Shown piece by piece: positions 1-5,666 of a stretch of DNA of 6,065 bases; positions within the stretch are counted from its first letter, which is position 1; every line of letters starts with the position of its first letter. Source of the DNA: a bacterium (GTDB lineage: Bacteria; JAUVQV01; DATDCY01); NCBI GenBank assembly GCA_036524115.1, contig DATDCY010000120.1, forward strand, positions 1 through 6,065, given 5' to 3'. The notes below the pieces were generated by a model, which did not search any database, was not told where the DNA came from, and saw nothing but the letters and a program-made list of their open reading frames with translations. The position numbers were made by a program, and so were the translations under genes.

Positions 1-2
1 GG

Positions 3-1913
3 TGGCTCGTCTCGCACGGCCTGGCGATCCGCCGCCTCGCGAGCGGGCCGAGCGGCACCGTCTTCGTCGACGACGCCGGCCGCGACTGGTTCCCGCTGGA
101 CCCGCGGCGGCTGGACGTGCCGCTGGCGCGCGTCGCCCCGGCGCTGCGGCAGGCGGTCGTCGCGGCCGAGGACCGCCGCTTCTGGAAGCATCCCGGGATC
201 GACCCGATCGCCGTGGGGCGCGCCCTGGTGCACAACGTCCGCAGCGGCGAGGCGGTCGAGGGGGCGAGCACGATCACCCAGCAGCTGGCGCGCACGCTGT
301 TTCTCTCGCGCGAGCGCACCCTCGTGCGCAAGCTGCGCGAGGCCGCGCTCGCGCTGCTCATCGAGGTGCTGCTGCCGAAGGAGCGCATCCTCGAGCTCTA
401 CCTCAACCGCGTGCCCCTCGGGGCGGTCCACGGCGTCGAGGCGTTCGCGCGCGAGACCTTCGGCAAGCCGGCCGCCGACCTGACGCTGGCGGAGGCGGCC
501 ATGGTGGCGGGCATCATCCGCGCGCCCTCGGCGCTCGGGCCGCGGGCGCACTACGAACGGGCGCTCGCCGGTGCCGGCCGGGTGCTCGCGCGGATGCGCG
601 CCGACGCAATGGTGACGCCGGAGCAGGAGCGCGCGGCGCTCGCGGAGCGGCCGCGCATTGCCGCGGGGCCGCCGCCGGGCGACGTGCGGTCGGGCTGGGC
701 GCAGGACTATCTGCGCCGCATCTTTCGCGACCAGGTCGGCGACGAGGACCCGCCTGGCTGGCGCGTGCGGCCGACGCTTTCGTCGGCGCTGCAGCGCGCG
801 GCCGAGGCGACGGTGGCCGGCGGACTCGCGCGCATCCGACGCCCCGGGCTGCAGGCGGCGTTGGTCGCCCTCGAGCCGCGGGACGGGAGCGTGCTGGCGC
901 TCGTCGGCGGCGCGGACTACGACGCGTCGAGCTACAACCGCGCGGTCCTGGCCAGCCGCCAGCCCGGCTCCGCGTTCAAGCCCTTCGTCTACGCGGCGGC
1001 GCTCGACAACGGGGACTCGCCCGTGACCCGCGTCGCGGGCGTGGCCTCGCGCGCGTTCGCCGAGGAGCGCGAGCGGCTCGGCGTCTTCGTGGCGGGCGAC
1101 GACCCGGCGGCGCAGATGACGTACCGCGAGGCGCTCGCCCACTCTGACAACGATGCGGCGCTCGCGGTGCAGCAGCGGGCGGGGACGAGGGCGGTGGCGA
1201 CCCTGGCGCGCCGCCTCGGTCTGCCGGAGCAGCCGGCGGTGGACTCGCTGGCTCTCGGCACGGGCTCGGCGACGCCACTGGAGCTGACGGCGGCCTTCGC
1301 GTCGTTCGCCAACGGCGGCTTCTCCGTGCGCCCCCGCGCCATCGCCGCGGTGCTGGACCAGCGCGGCAAGACCGTGTTCGAGGAGGCGGTGACGCAGGCC
1401 GCGGTGCTCTCGCCGGGGGCTGCGTGGCAGACGCTCTCGCTGCTGCGGGAGGTGGTCGAGTCCGGCACCGGGACGGGCGCGGGCGACGTCGGCGCGCCTG
1501 CCGCGGGCAAGACCGGGACGACGGACGACTACCACGACGCGTGGTTCGTGGGCTGCGTGCCGGGCATGGCGATCGCCGTCTGGATCGGGTTCGACCGTCC
1601 GGCGCCGATCGGCCCGGAGGCCTACGCGGCGCGGATCGCCGTGCCGATCTGGGCGGAGTTCGCGCGCCGCGCCGTGAAGCTGCGCCCGCCGGCGGTCTTC
1701 GCGGCGCCGGACGGCATCGACGAGGTCGCGCTGTGCAGCATCTCGCACGTCGCGCCGACGGACGGGTGCCCGACGTACCTCGAGCAGTTCAAGAAGGGCG
1801 ACGCGGTGCCGGAGGAGCTGTGCCCGCTGCACGCCGGTTCCCTGCGCCAGCGCATCGGGCGGGCCGTCGGCGGGCTGATCGACCGCATCCGGCGCTTCTT
1901 CGGCGGGCGCTGA
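3..1913 (+). CDS. Class A penicillin-binding protein (PBP1A-like), 5'-truncated by window edge
   Basis: Bifunctional peptidoglycan synthase that polymerises lipid II (glycosyltransferase family 51) and cross-links stem peptides (transpeptidase) on the outer face of the inner membrane. The frame is open from nt 3, so the start, the membrane anchor and a few dozen residues lie upstream; 636 residues are visible. GT51 motifs: EDRRFWKHPG with the catalytic Glu at 168-170, GASTITQQ (261-284), RKLRE, and KERILELYLN (378-407). Transpeptidase motifs: SAFK with nucleophile Ser at 969-971 and Lys at 978-980, SDN at 1143-1151, KTGT at 1509-1520. The linker between the domains is short. The C-terminal tail carries three Cys (codons 1734, 1767, 1821) in a C...TDGCP...EQFKKG...C.LH pattern that I recognise from many PBP1A tails, followed by a basic end. 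An internal GTG at 117 is not a credible start because it would remove part of GT51. The gene converges on the histidine kinase 65 nt away. PBP1C or PBP2-type class A enzymes are possible alternative names. Confidence 0.95.
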   Translation, partial: WLVSHGLAIRRLASGPSGTVFVDDAGRDWFPLDPRRLDVPLARVAPALRQAVVAAEDRRFWKHPGIDPIAVGRALVHNVRSGEAVEGASTITQQLARTLFLSRERTLVRKLREAALALLIEVLLPKERILELYLNRVPLGAVHGVEAFARETFGKPAADLTLAEAAMVAGIIRAPSALGPRAHYERALAGAGRVLARMRADAMVTPEQERAALAERPRIAAGPPPGDVRSGWAQDYLRRIFRDQVGDEDPPGWRVRPTLSSALQRAAEATVAGGLARIRRPGLQAALVALEPRDGSVLALVGGADYDASSYNRAVLASRQPGSAFKPFVYAAALDNGDSPVTRVAGVASRAFAEERERLGVFVAGDDPAAQMTYREALAHSDNDAALAVQQRAGTRAVATLARRLGLPEQPAVDSLALGTGSATPLELTAAFASFANGGFSVRPRAIAAVLDQRGKTVFEEAVTQAAVLSPGAAWQTLSLLREVVESGTGTGAGDVGAPAAGKTGTTDDYHDAWFVGCVPGMAIAVWIGFDRPAPIGPEAYAARIAVPIWAEFARRAVKLRPPAVFAAPDGIDEVALCSISHVAPTDGCPTYLEQFKKGDAVPEELCPLHAGSLRQRIGRAVGGLIDRIRRFFGGR

Positions 1914-1940
1914 CGGACCGGACCGGGAGCCGTGCCGTCA

Positions 1941-1980
1941 AGTCTCCCCCCCCTCTGGCAAGGGGGCAGGGGGGATTTCT
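1941..1980. terminator. C-run/G-run hairpin repeat at the convergent junction, probable bidirectional terminator
   Basis: On the plus strand a run of eight C (1946-1953) is followed by CTGGCA, five G (1962-1966), CA and six G (1969-1974), then ATTTCT. Two mutually exclusive pairings are possible: an inner 6-bp stem CCCCCT/AGGGGG (1949-1954 with 1961-1966, loop CTGGCA), and an outer stem pairing the C run with GGGGGGA (1969-1975). It fills almost all of the space between two convergent genes and ends on the kinase stop codon (1979-1981). Seen from the kinase side it lies just after the stop, but without a long T-tract. Its form (AAATCCCCCC...CCCCCTTG...GGGGG) resembles dispersed intergenic C/G-run repeats that I recall from Geobacter-like genomes. 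That resemblance is from memory and was not searched. Confidence 0.6.
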
Positions 1981-3109
1981 AGTCGGGTGGCTGTTCCCCG
2001 CCGGTGGCCGGCAGCGTGAACGTGAACGTCGACCCCTTCCCGACCTCGCTCTCGACGGCGATCGTGCCGCCGTGCGCCTCGACGATGCGGCGCGCGATCG
2101 CCAGGCCGAGCCCGGTGCTGCGCTCGCCCGCCACGGGCTTGACCGACCCGCGGTGGAACTCCTTGAAGATGGTGTTGAGCTCGTCGGCGGGGATGCCCGT
2201 CCCCTGGTCGGCCACGCTGGTGCGCACGAGCCCGGGCGGGCACTCGACCCGCACGGCGACGCGCGTCCCCTCGGCCGAGAACTTGACGGCGTTGCCGATG
2301 AGGTTGTTGAGCACCTGCTCGATGCGCGAGGGGTCGAAGGTTGCGGGGCAGGGGGCGTCGTCGTCCTCCACGACGACCTGGATCCGCCGCCGCTCGGCGA
2401 GCACCGCCTGCAGCCCGGCGACCCGGCGCACGAACTGGCGGAAGTCCGCCTCCTGGGGCCGCAGGTCGAGGTGGCCCGACTCGATGCGCGTCACGTCCAG
2501 CAGGTCGTTGATCAGGTTGAGCATGAAGCGGCTCTGCAGGGCGATCACCCGCAGGAACTCCCGCTCTCGCTCCCCGAGGCGCTTGGCCGGATCGCCCAGC
2601 AGGAACGAGGAGTACATCTCGATGACGGCGAGCGGGCTGCGCAGGTCGTGGGCCGCGACGCCGACGAACTCGTTCTTCTGGCGGTTGAGCTGCTCGAGCT
2701 CCCCGATCTTCTCGCGCAGCTGCAGCTCCTTGCGCTCGAGCGACTCGACCATGAAGTTGAAGGCGCGCGAAAAGTCCCCCATGAAGTCGACGCGCTGGCT
2801 GTAGTCGCCACGGGCCACCTGCTCGGCCTGCCAGGTCAGGTGCGTCAGGCGGGAGTGCAGCTCCTTGAAGGGCGAGGCCAGGAAGTTGCGCGTGGACGGG
2901 ACGCTGACGCCCAGCTCGCCCCGCGAGAGCGGGCGCACGAACGCCAGGACCTCGGCGTGCTGCTCGATGACCTGGTCGACCCGGGCCGCCAGCTCGGCCA
3001 GCTCCGGGTCGCCGCCGGCGGCCGCCAGCGGCTCGGGGATCCGTCCCTCGCTCAGTGCGCGCAGACGCTCGGAGACCGCCCGCAGCGCCGCGCGCTCAGA
3101 GGGGTCCAT
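1979..3109 (-). CDS. Soluble sensor histidine kinase with HAMP-like N-terminal region
   Basis: A 376-residue kinase that should autophosphorylate on His and pass the phosphate to an unlinked response regulator. Residues 1-60 are helical and acidic. Residues 61-130 form a HAMP-like segment (RGELGVSVP..., then [15 protein letters not shown] at about 99-113) leading into a coiled coil at about 121-146. The DHp H-box is AAHDLRSPL with phospho-acceptor H154. The ATPase domain has the N-box [11 protein letters not shown] (268-278), G1 box DQGTG (301-305), F-box FKEFH (315-319) and G2 box STGLGLAI (331-338). There is no signal peptide, no membrane segment and no PAS, GAF or other recognisable sensor domain, so the input should come from a partner. 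The ATG at 3107-3109 lies inside the end of the V4R gene (14-nt overlap) and has no convincing Shine-Dalgarno sequence, which fits translational coupling. I recall the segment [20 protein letters not shown] as typical of kinases and diguanylate cyclases in Desulfobacterota. No response regulator is encoded in the window. Confidence 0.93.
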   Translation of the reverse strand: MDPSERAALRAVSERLRALSEGRIPEPLAAAGGDPELAELAARVDQVIEQHAEVLAFVRPLSRGELGVSVPSTRNFLASPFKELHSRLTHLTWQAEQVARGDYSQRVDFMGDFSRAFNFMVESLERKELQLREKIGELEQLNRQKNEFVGVAAHDLRSPLAVIEMYSSFLLGDPAKRLGEREREFLRVIALQSRFMLNLINDLLDVTRIESGHLDLRPQEADFRQFVRRVAGLQAVLAERRRIQVVVEDDDAPCPATFDPSRIEQVLNNLIGNAVKFSAEGTRVAVRVECPPGLVRTSVADQGTGIPADELNTIFKEFHRGSVKPVAGERSTGLGLAIARRIVEAHGGTIAVESEVGKGSTFTFTLPATGGEQPPD

Positions 3110-3644
3110 CGCCGGTGCCGGCGGCGCGCCGGACCTCGAAGCGGCAGACGCGGTCGCCGCTCGCCCAGCAATCGACCTCGCGCGCGGAGAACTCCTCGCC
3201 GGTGTACTCCCGGAAGATCCCGGCGATGAAGCCCTCGTCGAACTCGCAGACGGTGTCGCCGGTCACGGGCAGCCCGGAGCAATCGAGGTCCTCGGCGACG
3301 GTGAGCGTGAACTCGCGCCGGTCGAGATCGGAGCGCTCCACCCGCAGGATGCCGATCCCCCACTCCCGCAGCGCGCGCTGCAGCGCGGCGAGGAAGGGGC
3401 CCGGCGGGAGCGTGCGGTCCAAGGCCCTGCGACAGAACTCCCGGCCGGCCGTGCGCCCGGCCTCGACCAGCACCCGCTGCGCCGCCTCCGGGCCGTGCGC
3501 GGCGGCGACGGCGTCGCGAAGCGTGAACTGGAGGAGCCGGTACATCGCCACGGGCACGTTCTGGCCGAGGTTGGGACGCCCCGCCGCGATGTCGCCGAGG
3601 TGCTCCCACGCGAAGCCTCGCGCCGCGTCGCCGGTGTCAGCCAT
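3096..3644 (-). CDS. V4R (4-vinyl reductase-like) small-molecule sensor protein with an intact zinc-site motif
   Basis: A 182-residue soluble protein. The N-terminal half ([20 protein letters not shown] at 25-44, then [10 protein letters not shown] at 61-70) and the C-terminal half ([17 protein letters not shown] at 136-152, then a Cys-containing hairpin ending CRFEVR) match the V4R family. Members serve as ligand domains, as in the phenol-sensing activators DmpR and MopR, or in bacteriochlorophyll synthesis (BchJ). Residues C133, E156, C159 and C167 have the same spacing (23, 3, 8) as the zinc ligands that I recall for MopR (C155, E178, C181, C189). There is no membrane segment. The ATG at 3642-3644 was chosen because GGAGGGG (3649-3655 on the complementary strand) lies 4 nt upstream; a longer in-frame extension to 3719 is Arg-rich and has no such site. 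It is the first gene of a unit with the overlapping kinase, so it probably supplies that kinase's signal input. The ligand cannot be read from the sequence. Confidence 0.88.
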   Translation of the reverse strand: MADTGDAARGFAWEHLGDIAAGRPNLGQNVPVAMYRLLQFTLRDAVAAAHGPEAAQRVLVEAGRTAGREFCRRALDRTLPPGPFLAALQRALREWGIGILRVERSDLDRREFTLTVAEDLDCSGLPVTGDTVCEFDEGFIAGIFREYTGEEFSAREVDCWASGDRVCRFEVRRAAGTGDGPL

Positions 3645-3655
3645 CCTGCCCCTCC
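3645..3655 (-). promoter_or_regulatory. Ribosome binding site deciding the V4R start
   Basis: The minus strand reads GGAGGGG, four spacer bases, then ATG at 3644. This supports the shorter V4R protein over the in-frame extension to 3719. Confidence 0.7.
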
Positions 3656-3690
3656 GCCGCCGGGTAACCGGGAAGAACCCTTCACTCCGT

Positions 3691-3719
3691 ACGGTAAGTC
3701 CGCACTCTGGTGGCGTCAA
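3691..3719 (-). promoter_or_regulatory. Candidate sigma-70 promoter of the V4R-kinase unit
   Basis: On the minus strand TTGACG (3714-3719) is followed by a 17-nt spacer and TACCGT (3691-3696). The -35 box matches 5/6 and the -10 box only 3/6, so it is a weak call. The predicted start near 3684 would give a leader of about 40 nt before the V4R ATG. The -10 box overlaps an 8-bp perfect palindrome CCGTACGG (3688-3695), which could be an operator. Confidence 0.4.
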
Positions 3720-3785
3720 GACGAGGAGGCGCTTCGCTTGTCGACCCTGATGATCCGGGCGACGTTTGCCACCGAATCCCTCGGG

Positions 3786-3812
3786 AAGCCGGTCGATCTG
3801 TCTTTTCGGCTT
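3786..3812 (-). terminator. Weak hairpin downstream of the chagasin-like gene
   Basis: Perfect 6-bp arms AAGCCG (3786-3791) and CGGCTT (3807-3812) are separated by a 15-nt loop, starting 3 nt after the stop codon of the chagasin-like gene. There is no T-tract, so this could be an RNA-stabilising hairpin, a weak terminator or chance. The rest of the 171-nt gap (3645-3815) shows only the candidate promoter and ribosome binding site listed separately. Confidence 0.3.
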
Positions 3813-3815
3813 GTC

Positions 3816-4241
3816 CTATTCCACGCTGATTGCAGCTTCGAAGATGTCGGCGGGCGGTTCGTTTCTCAGCCATGGACGCCGATAGACCAATCGCAGACTG
3901 TCTTCCCCCTCTTGAAGTGCTTTGAACGTATAGGTTCGTGTTCCTCCACCGCCGACATGAACGCTGTCCTGGACAGCATGACCGCCGTCCAGGACATAGT
4001 CCTCGCCCACCTGCACGAGAATTGACTCGGCGCGGGACTCGAATTCCCAACCATAGCCCGTGGTGCCGTTTTCGCGGAGCGAGAGTCGCAGGGTGTCGCC
4101 TCTACGAAGCGTGAACCTTCCACCCGAATCGGCGTCGGTCAGCTCCAGAGAGGCATCGATGCCGTTTGCCGACGACCCACAAGCGGGAACAGACATGAGG
4201 ATGATCAGCAGGAAGCACATCACGAAAGGATTCTTCTTCAC
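3816..4241 (-). CDS. Lipoprotein with chagasin-type (I42) cysteine protease inhibitor domain
   Basis: A 141-residue predicted lipoprotein. GTG start (4239-4241), KK at 2-3, a hydrophobic core (about 5-18) and lipobox VPAC with lipidated Cys at 21. The mature part carries the three inhibitory loops of the chagasin/ICP family, which blocks papain-like cysteine proteases: NGTTGY (58-63; the usual form is NPTTGY, so Pro is replaced by Gly), the Gly-rich loop VGGGGTRTY (96-104) and YRRPW (120-124). Between them is the expected beta-rich sequence, and the length fits one domain. The GTG start is preferred because GGAGGG (4245-4250 on the complementary strand) sits just upstream and the signal peptide then has a basic n-region; the longer frame to 4277 adds a Cys/Arg-rich stretch unlike a signal peptide. 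DNA across 3841-4200 is about 60% G+C by hand count, well below the flanking genes, which suggests acquisition. It lies 81 nt after the GNAT gene on the same strand and may be co-transcribed. Its likely role is to protect the periplasm or surface from own, host or predator proteases. Confidence 0.85.
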   Translation of the reverse strand: MKKNPFVMCFLLIILMSVPACGSSANGIDASLELTDADSGGRFTLRRGDTLRLSLRENGTTGYGWEFESRAESILVQVGEDYVLDGGHAVQDSVHVGGGGTRTYTFKALQEGEDSLRLVYRRPWLRNEPPADIFEAAISVE

Positions 4242-4322
4242 GTGCCCTCCACGGCGACATCGTGAGCAGCGTGCCACGCCTCGCGCGCCAGCTCCTCCGG
4301 CGCCGTGACGCGGGGCGGGGCC

Positions 4323-4877
4323 TTAAGCCCGGGGGCCGCCCGCCGACAGGCGCCGGGTGAGCACGACCTCGTTGATCTTGCGTGCGCCGACCTGCACCGA
4401 GCGCCGCTGGCAGGGCTCCTCGTGGAACCGCGCGTTGCGGAAGAGGTGCAGCGAGCGGTCGTTGGCCGTGAAGATGTCCGCCTCGATGCGCTTGAAGCCG
4501 TGCGCCACCGCCCAGCGCACCGCGTAGCGCAGCATCGTCGAGCCGATGCCATGGCCGCGCCACTCCGGCACGAGGTGCACCCCCGCCGCGGCGGCGTCGC
4601 CCTTCGCGGCGCACAGGGGCATGTCCAGCAGGGCGAGCACCCCAACCACCTTGCCAGCCACGACGGCGACCAGGAAGAGGTTGCGGCTGCGATCGAGCTT
4701 CTCGAGATAGGCGCGCTCGGCGGCGGCGTCCTTGCCGTAGATCTCCATCAGCACGTAGCTGCGCTCATCGGAGCGCGACCGGACGGCGGCGATGATGCCC
4801 GCCGCGTCCTCGGGTCCTGCGGGGCGGAGCGTGACCTGGGTGGCGTCTGGCAGCCGGTACGACAGAATTTCGCGCAT
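4323..4877 (-). CDS. GNAT-family N-acetyltransferase
   Basis: A 184-residue cytoplasmic acetyltransferase expected to use acetyl-CoA; the acceptor is unknown. After a short N-terminal extension the fold begins at VTLRPAGPEDAAGI (about 15-28). Strand 4 and acetyl-CoA motif A read GVHLVPEWRGHGIGSTML (about 99-116), with the pyrophosphate-binding R107-G-H-G-I-G112. The C-terminal part contains ANDRSLHLFRNARFHEE (138-154), the counterpart of the usual N...S..LY...GF motif with Gly replaced by Arg. The ATG at 4875-4877 is supported by GAGGGAGG on the minus strand (4883-4890) five bases upstream; a much longer open frame upstream is low-complexity, overlaps the divergent hotdog gene and has no coding character. 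The hotdog neighbour is notable because E. coli YiiD/MadA is a GNAT fused to that same hotdog type. A stand-alone acyl-CoA or protein N-acetyltransferase with no link to the neighbour is equally possible. Confidence 0.88.
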   Translation of the reverse strand: MREILSYRLPDATQVTLRPAGPEDAAGIIAAVRSRSDERSYVLMEIYGKDAAAERAYLEKLDRSRNLFLVAVVAGKVVGVLALLDMPLCAAKGDAAAAGVHLVPEWRGHGIGSTMLRYAVRWAVAHGFKRIEADIFTANDRSLHLFRNARFHEEPCQRRSVQVGARKINEVVLTRRLSAGGPRA

Positions 4878-4882
4878 GGTGG

Positions 4883-4890
4883 CCTCCCTC
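4883..4890 (-). promoter_or_regulatory. Ribosome binding site of the GNAT gene
   Basis: The minus strand reads GAGGGAGG, then five bases, then ATG. This fixes the GNAT start at 4877 against the much longer upstream open frame. Confidence 0.75.
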
Positions 4891-4912
4891 TGGGAACGAC
4901 CCTCGTATCTTA

Positions 4913-4940
4913 AGTATCGTTCGCCCCGCGGGGTTGTCAA
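4913..4940 (-). promoter_or_regulatory. Sigma-70 promoter of the GNAT gene with a palindrome in the spacer
   Basis: On the minus strand a perfect TTGACA (4935-4940) is followed by 16 nt and GATACT (4913-4918, 4/6). The -10 lies in a rare A+T-rich island (4905-4918, GTATC-TTAA-GTATC as a direct repeat on the plus strand). The expected start near 4906 gives a leader of about 28 nt. The spacer holds a perfect 10-bp palindrome CCCCGCGGGG (4924-4933), a possible repressor site. An alternative -10, TAAGAT, lies slightly downstream with a longer spacing. Confidence 0.65.
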
Positions 4941-4952
4941 TCCGGCCGGCTC

Positions 4953-4971
4953 CGGCAGACGTCGGCAGACG
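4953..4971. repeat. Tandem direct repeat CGGCAGACG with 10-bp period between divergent promoters
   Basis: CGGCAGACG occurs at 4953-4961 and again at 4963-4971, exactly one helical turn apart, followed by a third partial CGGCG. It sits between the two opposed -35 boxes (4935-4940 and 5013-5018). This fits a binding site for a regulator contacting one DNA face, but short G+C-rich repeats also arise by chance in such sequence. Confidence 0.45.
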
Positions 4972-5012
4972 CCGGCGCCCGGGCGCGCCCGCGCCGCTGC
5001 GCCCCCACGCCG

Positions 5013-5042
5013 TTGACAGGGCGGGCGCCCGCACGCCACACT
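5013..5042 (+). promoter_or_regulatory. Candidate promoter of the hotdog gene, probably leaderless
   Basis: A perfect TTGACA (5013-5018) is followed by 18 nt and CACACT (5037-5042, 3/6). A start seven bases after the -10 falls on the A of the ATG at 5049, and no Shine-Dalgarno sequence precedes that ATG, so a leaderless mRNA is likely. The spacer contains a perfect 12-bp palindrome GCGGGCGCCCGC (5021-5032), mirroring the arrangement in the opposing GNAT promoter. The weak -10 lowers confidence. Confidence 0.5.
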
Positions 5043-5048
5043 TCCGGC

Positions 5049-5531
5049 ATGGCTACGGGGGGACGGCGCGCGGCCGGGCACGACATCAACGCCTACCTTG
5101 CCCGGCACGTGCCGATCACGCAGGCGATGGGCATCCGGCTGCGCTCCTTCGGTGCCGACGGGGTGGTGATGACCGCGCCGCTGGCGCCGAACATCAACGA
5201 CAAGGGGATCGCTTTCGGCGGGACCCTGGCCTCGATCCTCGCCCTCAGCGGCTGGGCGCTGGCCGACCGGCTGCTGCGCGACGCGGGCCTCGAGGCGGAT
5301 GTGCTCATCGCGCTGGCGACCACCGAGTACCGGGCGCCGGTCGGGGGCGAGATCGTCGCGCACTGCCCGCTGCCGCCACAGGCGGAGATCGACGCGTTCA
5401 TCGGCGCCTACCGCCTGCGGGGGCGCGCGCGCCTGAAGCTCGAGGCCTTCGTCGAGAGCGGCGGAGCGCGCGCCGCGCTCTTCCACGGGACCTACGTCGC
5501 CCGCAGGAAGGCCCCATCCGCGGGACCGTGA
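5049..5531 (+). CDS. Hotdog protein of the YiiD C-terminal type (putative thioesterase / MadB-like malonyl-ACP decarboxylase)
   Basis: A 160-residue single hotdog-domain cytoplasmic protein. Recognisable features are the entry helix YLARHVPITQAMGI (16-29), the strand VVMTAPLAPNIN (39-50), the signature NDKGIAFGGTLASI (50-63) opening the central helix ...LSGWAL, then ALATTEYRAPVGGEIVAHC (88-106) and a final strand region LFHGTYVARR. This matches the family called putative thioesterase, YiiD C-terminal. As I recall, members MadA (E. coli YiiD, GNAT plus hotdog) and MadB (hotdog alone, about this length) decarboxylate malonyl-ACP to acetyl-ACP to prime fatty acid synthesis, with an active-site Asn; N48 and N50 are the candidates here. 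The ATG at 5049 is chosen because the domain starts soon after it; the in-frame TTG at 5013 is part of the -35 box and is rejected. The gene is divergent from the GNAT gene. A generic acyl-CoA or acyl-ACP thioesterase remains possible. Confidence 0.85.
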   Translation: MATGGRRAAGHDINAYLARHVPITQAMGIRLRSFGADGVVMTAPLAPNINDKGIAFGGTLASILALSGWALADRLLRDAGLEADVLIALATTEYRAPVGGEIVAHCPLPPQAEIDAFIGAYRLRGRARLKLEAFVESGGARAALFHGTYVARRKAPSAGP

Positions 5532-5569
5532 GGGGCGCCGGCCGCGCGCCGAGGGTCGTCATCGAGGGT

Positions 5570-5598
5570 TTGACTCCAAGCGCCGACAGCGCGAAAAT
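5570..5598 (+). promoter_or_regulatory. Sigma-70 promoter of the collagen-like gene
   Basis: TTGACT (5570-5575, 5/6) is followed by exactly 17 nt and GAAAAT (5593-5598, 4/6). The expected start near 5605 leaves a leader of about 60 nt. It lies in the 135-nt gap after the hotdog gene, so the collagen-like gene is probably transcribed independently. Nothing else clear is seen in the gap apart from a G+C-rich imperfect inverted repeat just after 5531. Confidence 0.6.
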
Positions 5599-5652
5599 CT
5601 CATCTCGCACCAGGTGAACCTCGGGCCGCGGTGTGTTCGTCCCTGCTTGACG

Positions 5653-5659
5653 AGGAGGG
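5653..5659 (+). promoter_or_regulatory. Ribosome binding site deciding the GTG start at 5667
   Basis: AGGAGGG is followed by seven bases and GTG (5667-5669). In-frame ATGs at 5685 and 5703 have no such site and would trim or destroy the signal peptide. Confidence 0.75.
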
Positions 5660-5666
5660 CCGGGCC

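Noticed and set aside
2-1147. 381-residue open frame over the penicillin-binding protein gene
   Set aside because: Arg/Ala/Gly-rich low-complexity translation in another frame of a gene with all catalytic motifs; a shadow caused by high G+C.
1424-4025. Long plus-strand open frames across the kinase, V4R and inhibitor genes
   Set aside because: They are antisense to genes with clear family motifs and show no domain or credible composition of their own.
4270-4300. Sigma-54-like TGGCACG on the minus strand upstream of the inhibitor gene
   Set aside because: The -12 element (TTGC) is missing at the required spacing, and the sequence is explained by the coding-like frame there.
4305-4913. 202-residue plus-strand frame opposite the GNAT gene
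   Set aside because: Antisense shadow; the minus-strand frame has the acetyl-CoA motif and a good ribosome binding site.
5013-5048. TTG at 5013 as start of the hotdog protein
   Set aside because: It lies in the TTGACA -35 box, has no ribosome binding site and adds 12 residues unrelated to the domain.
4878-5486. In-frame 5' extension of the GNAT gene giving 387 residues
   Set aside because: It would run antisense through the hotdog gene, is low-complexity, and the ATG at 4877 has a strong ribosome binding site and promoter.
5566-5578. GGGTTTGACTCC resembling a tRNA T-arm
   Set aside because: The TTCGA core is altered and no acceptor, D or anticodon arm can be built around it; it reads better as a -35 box.
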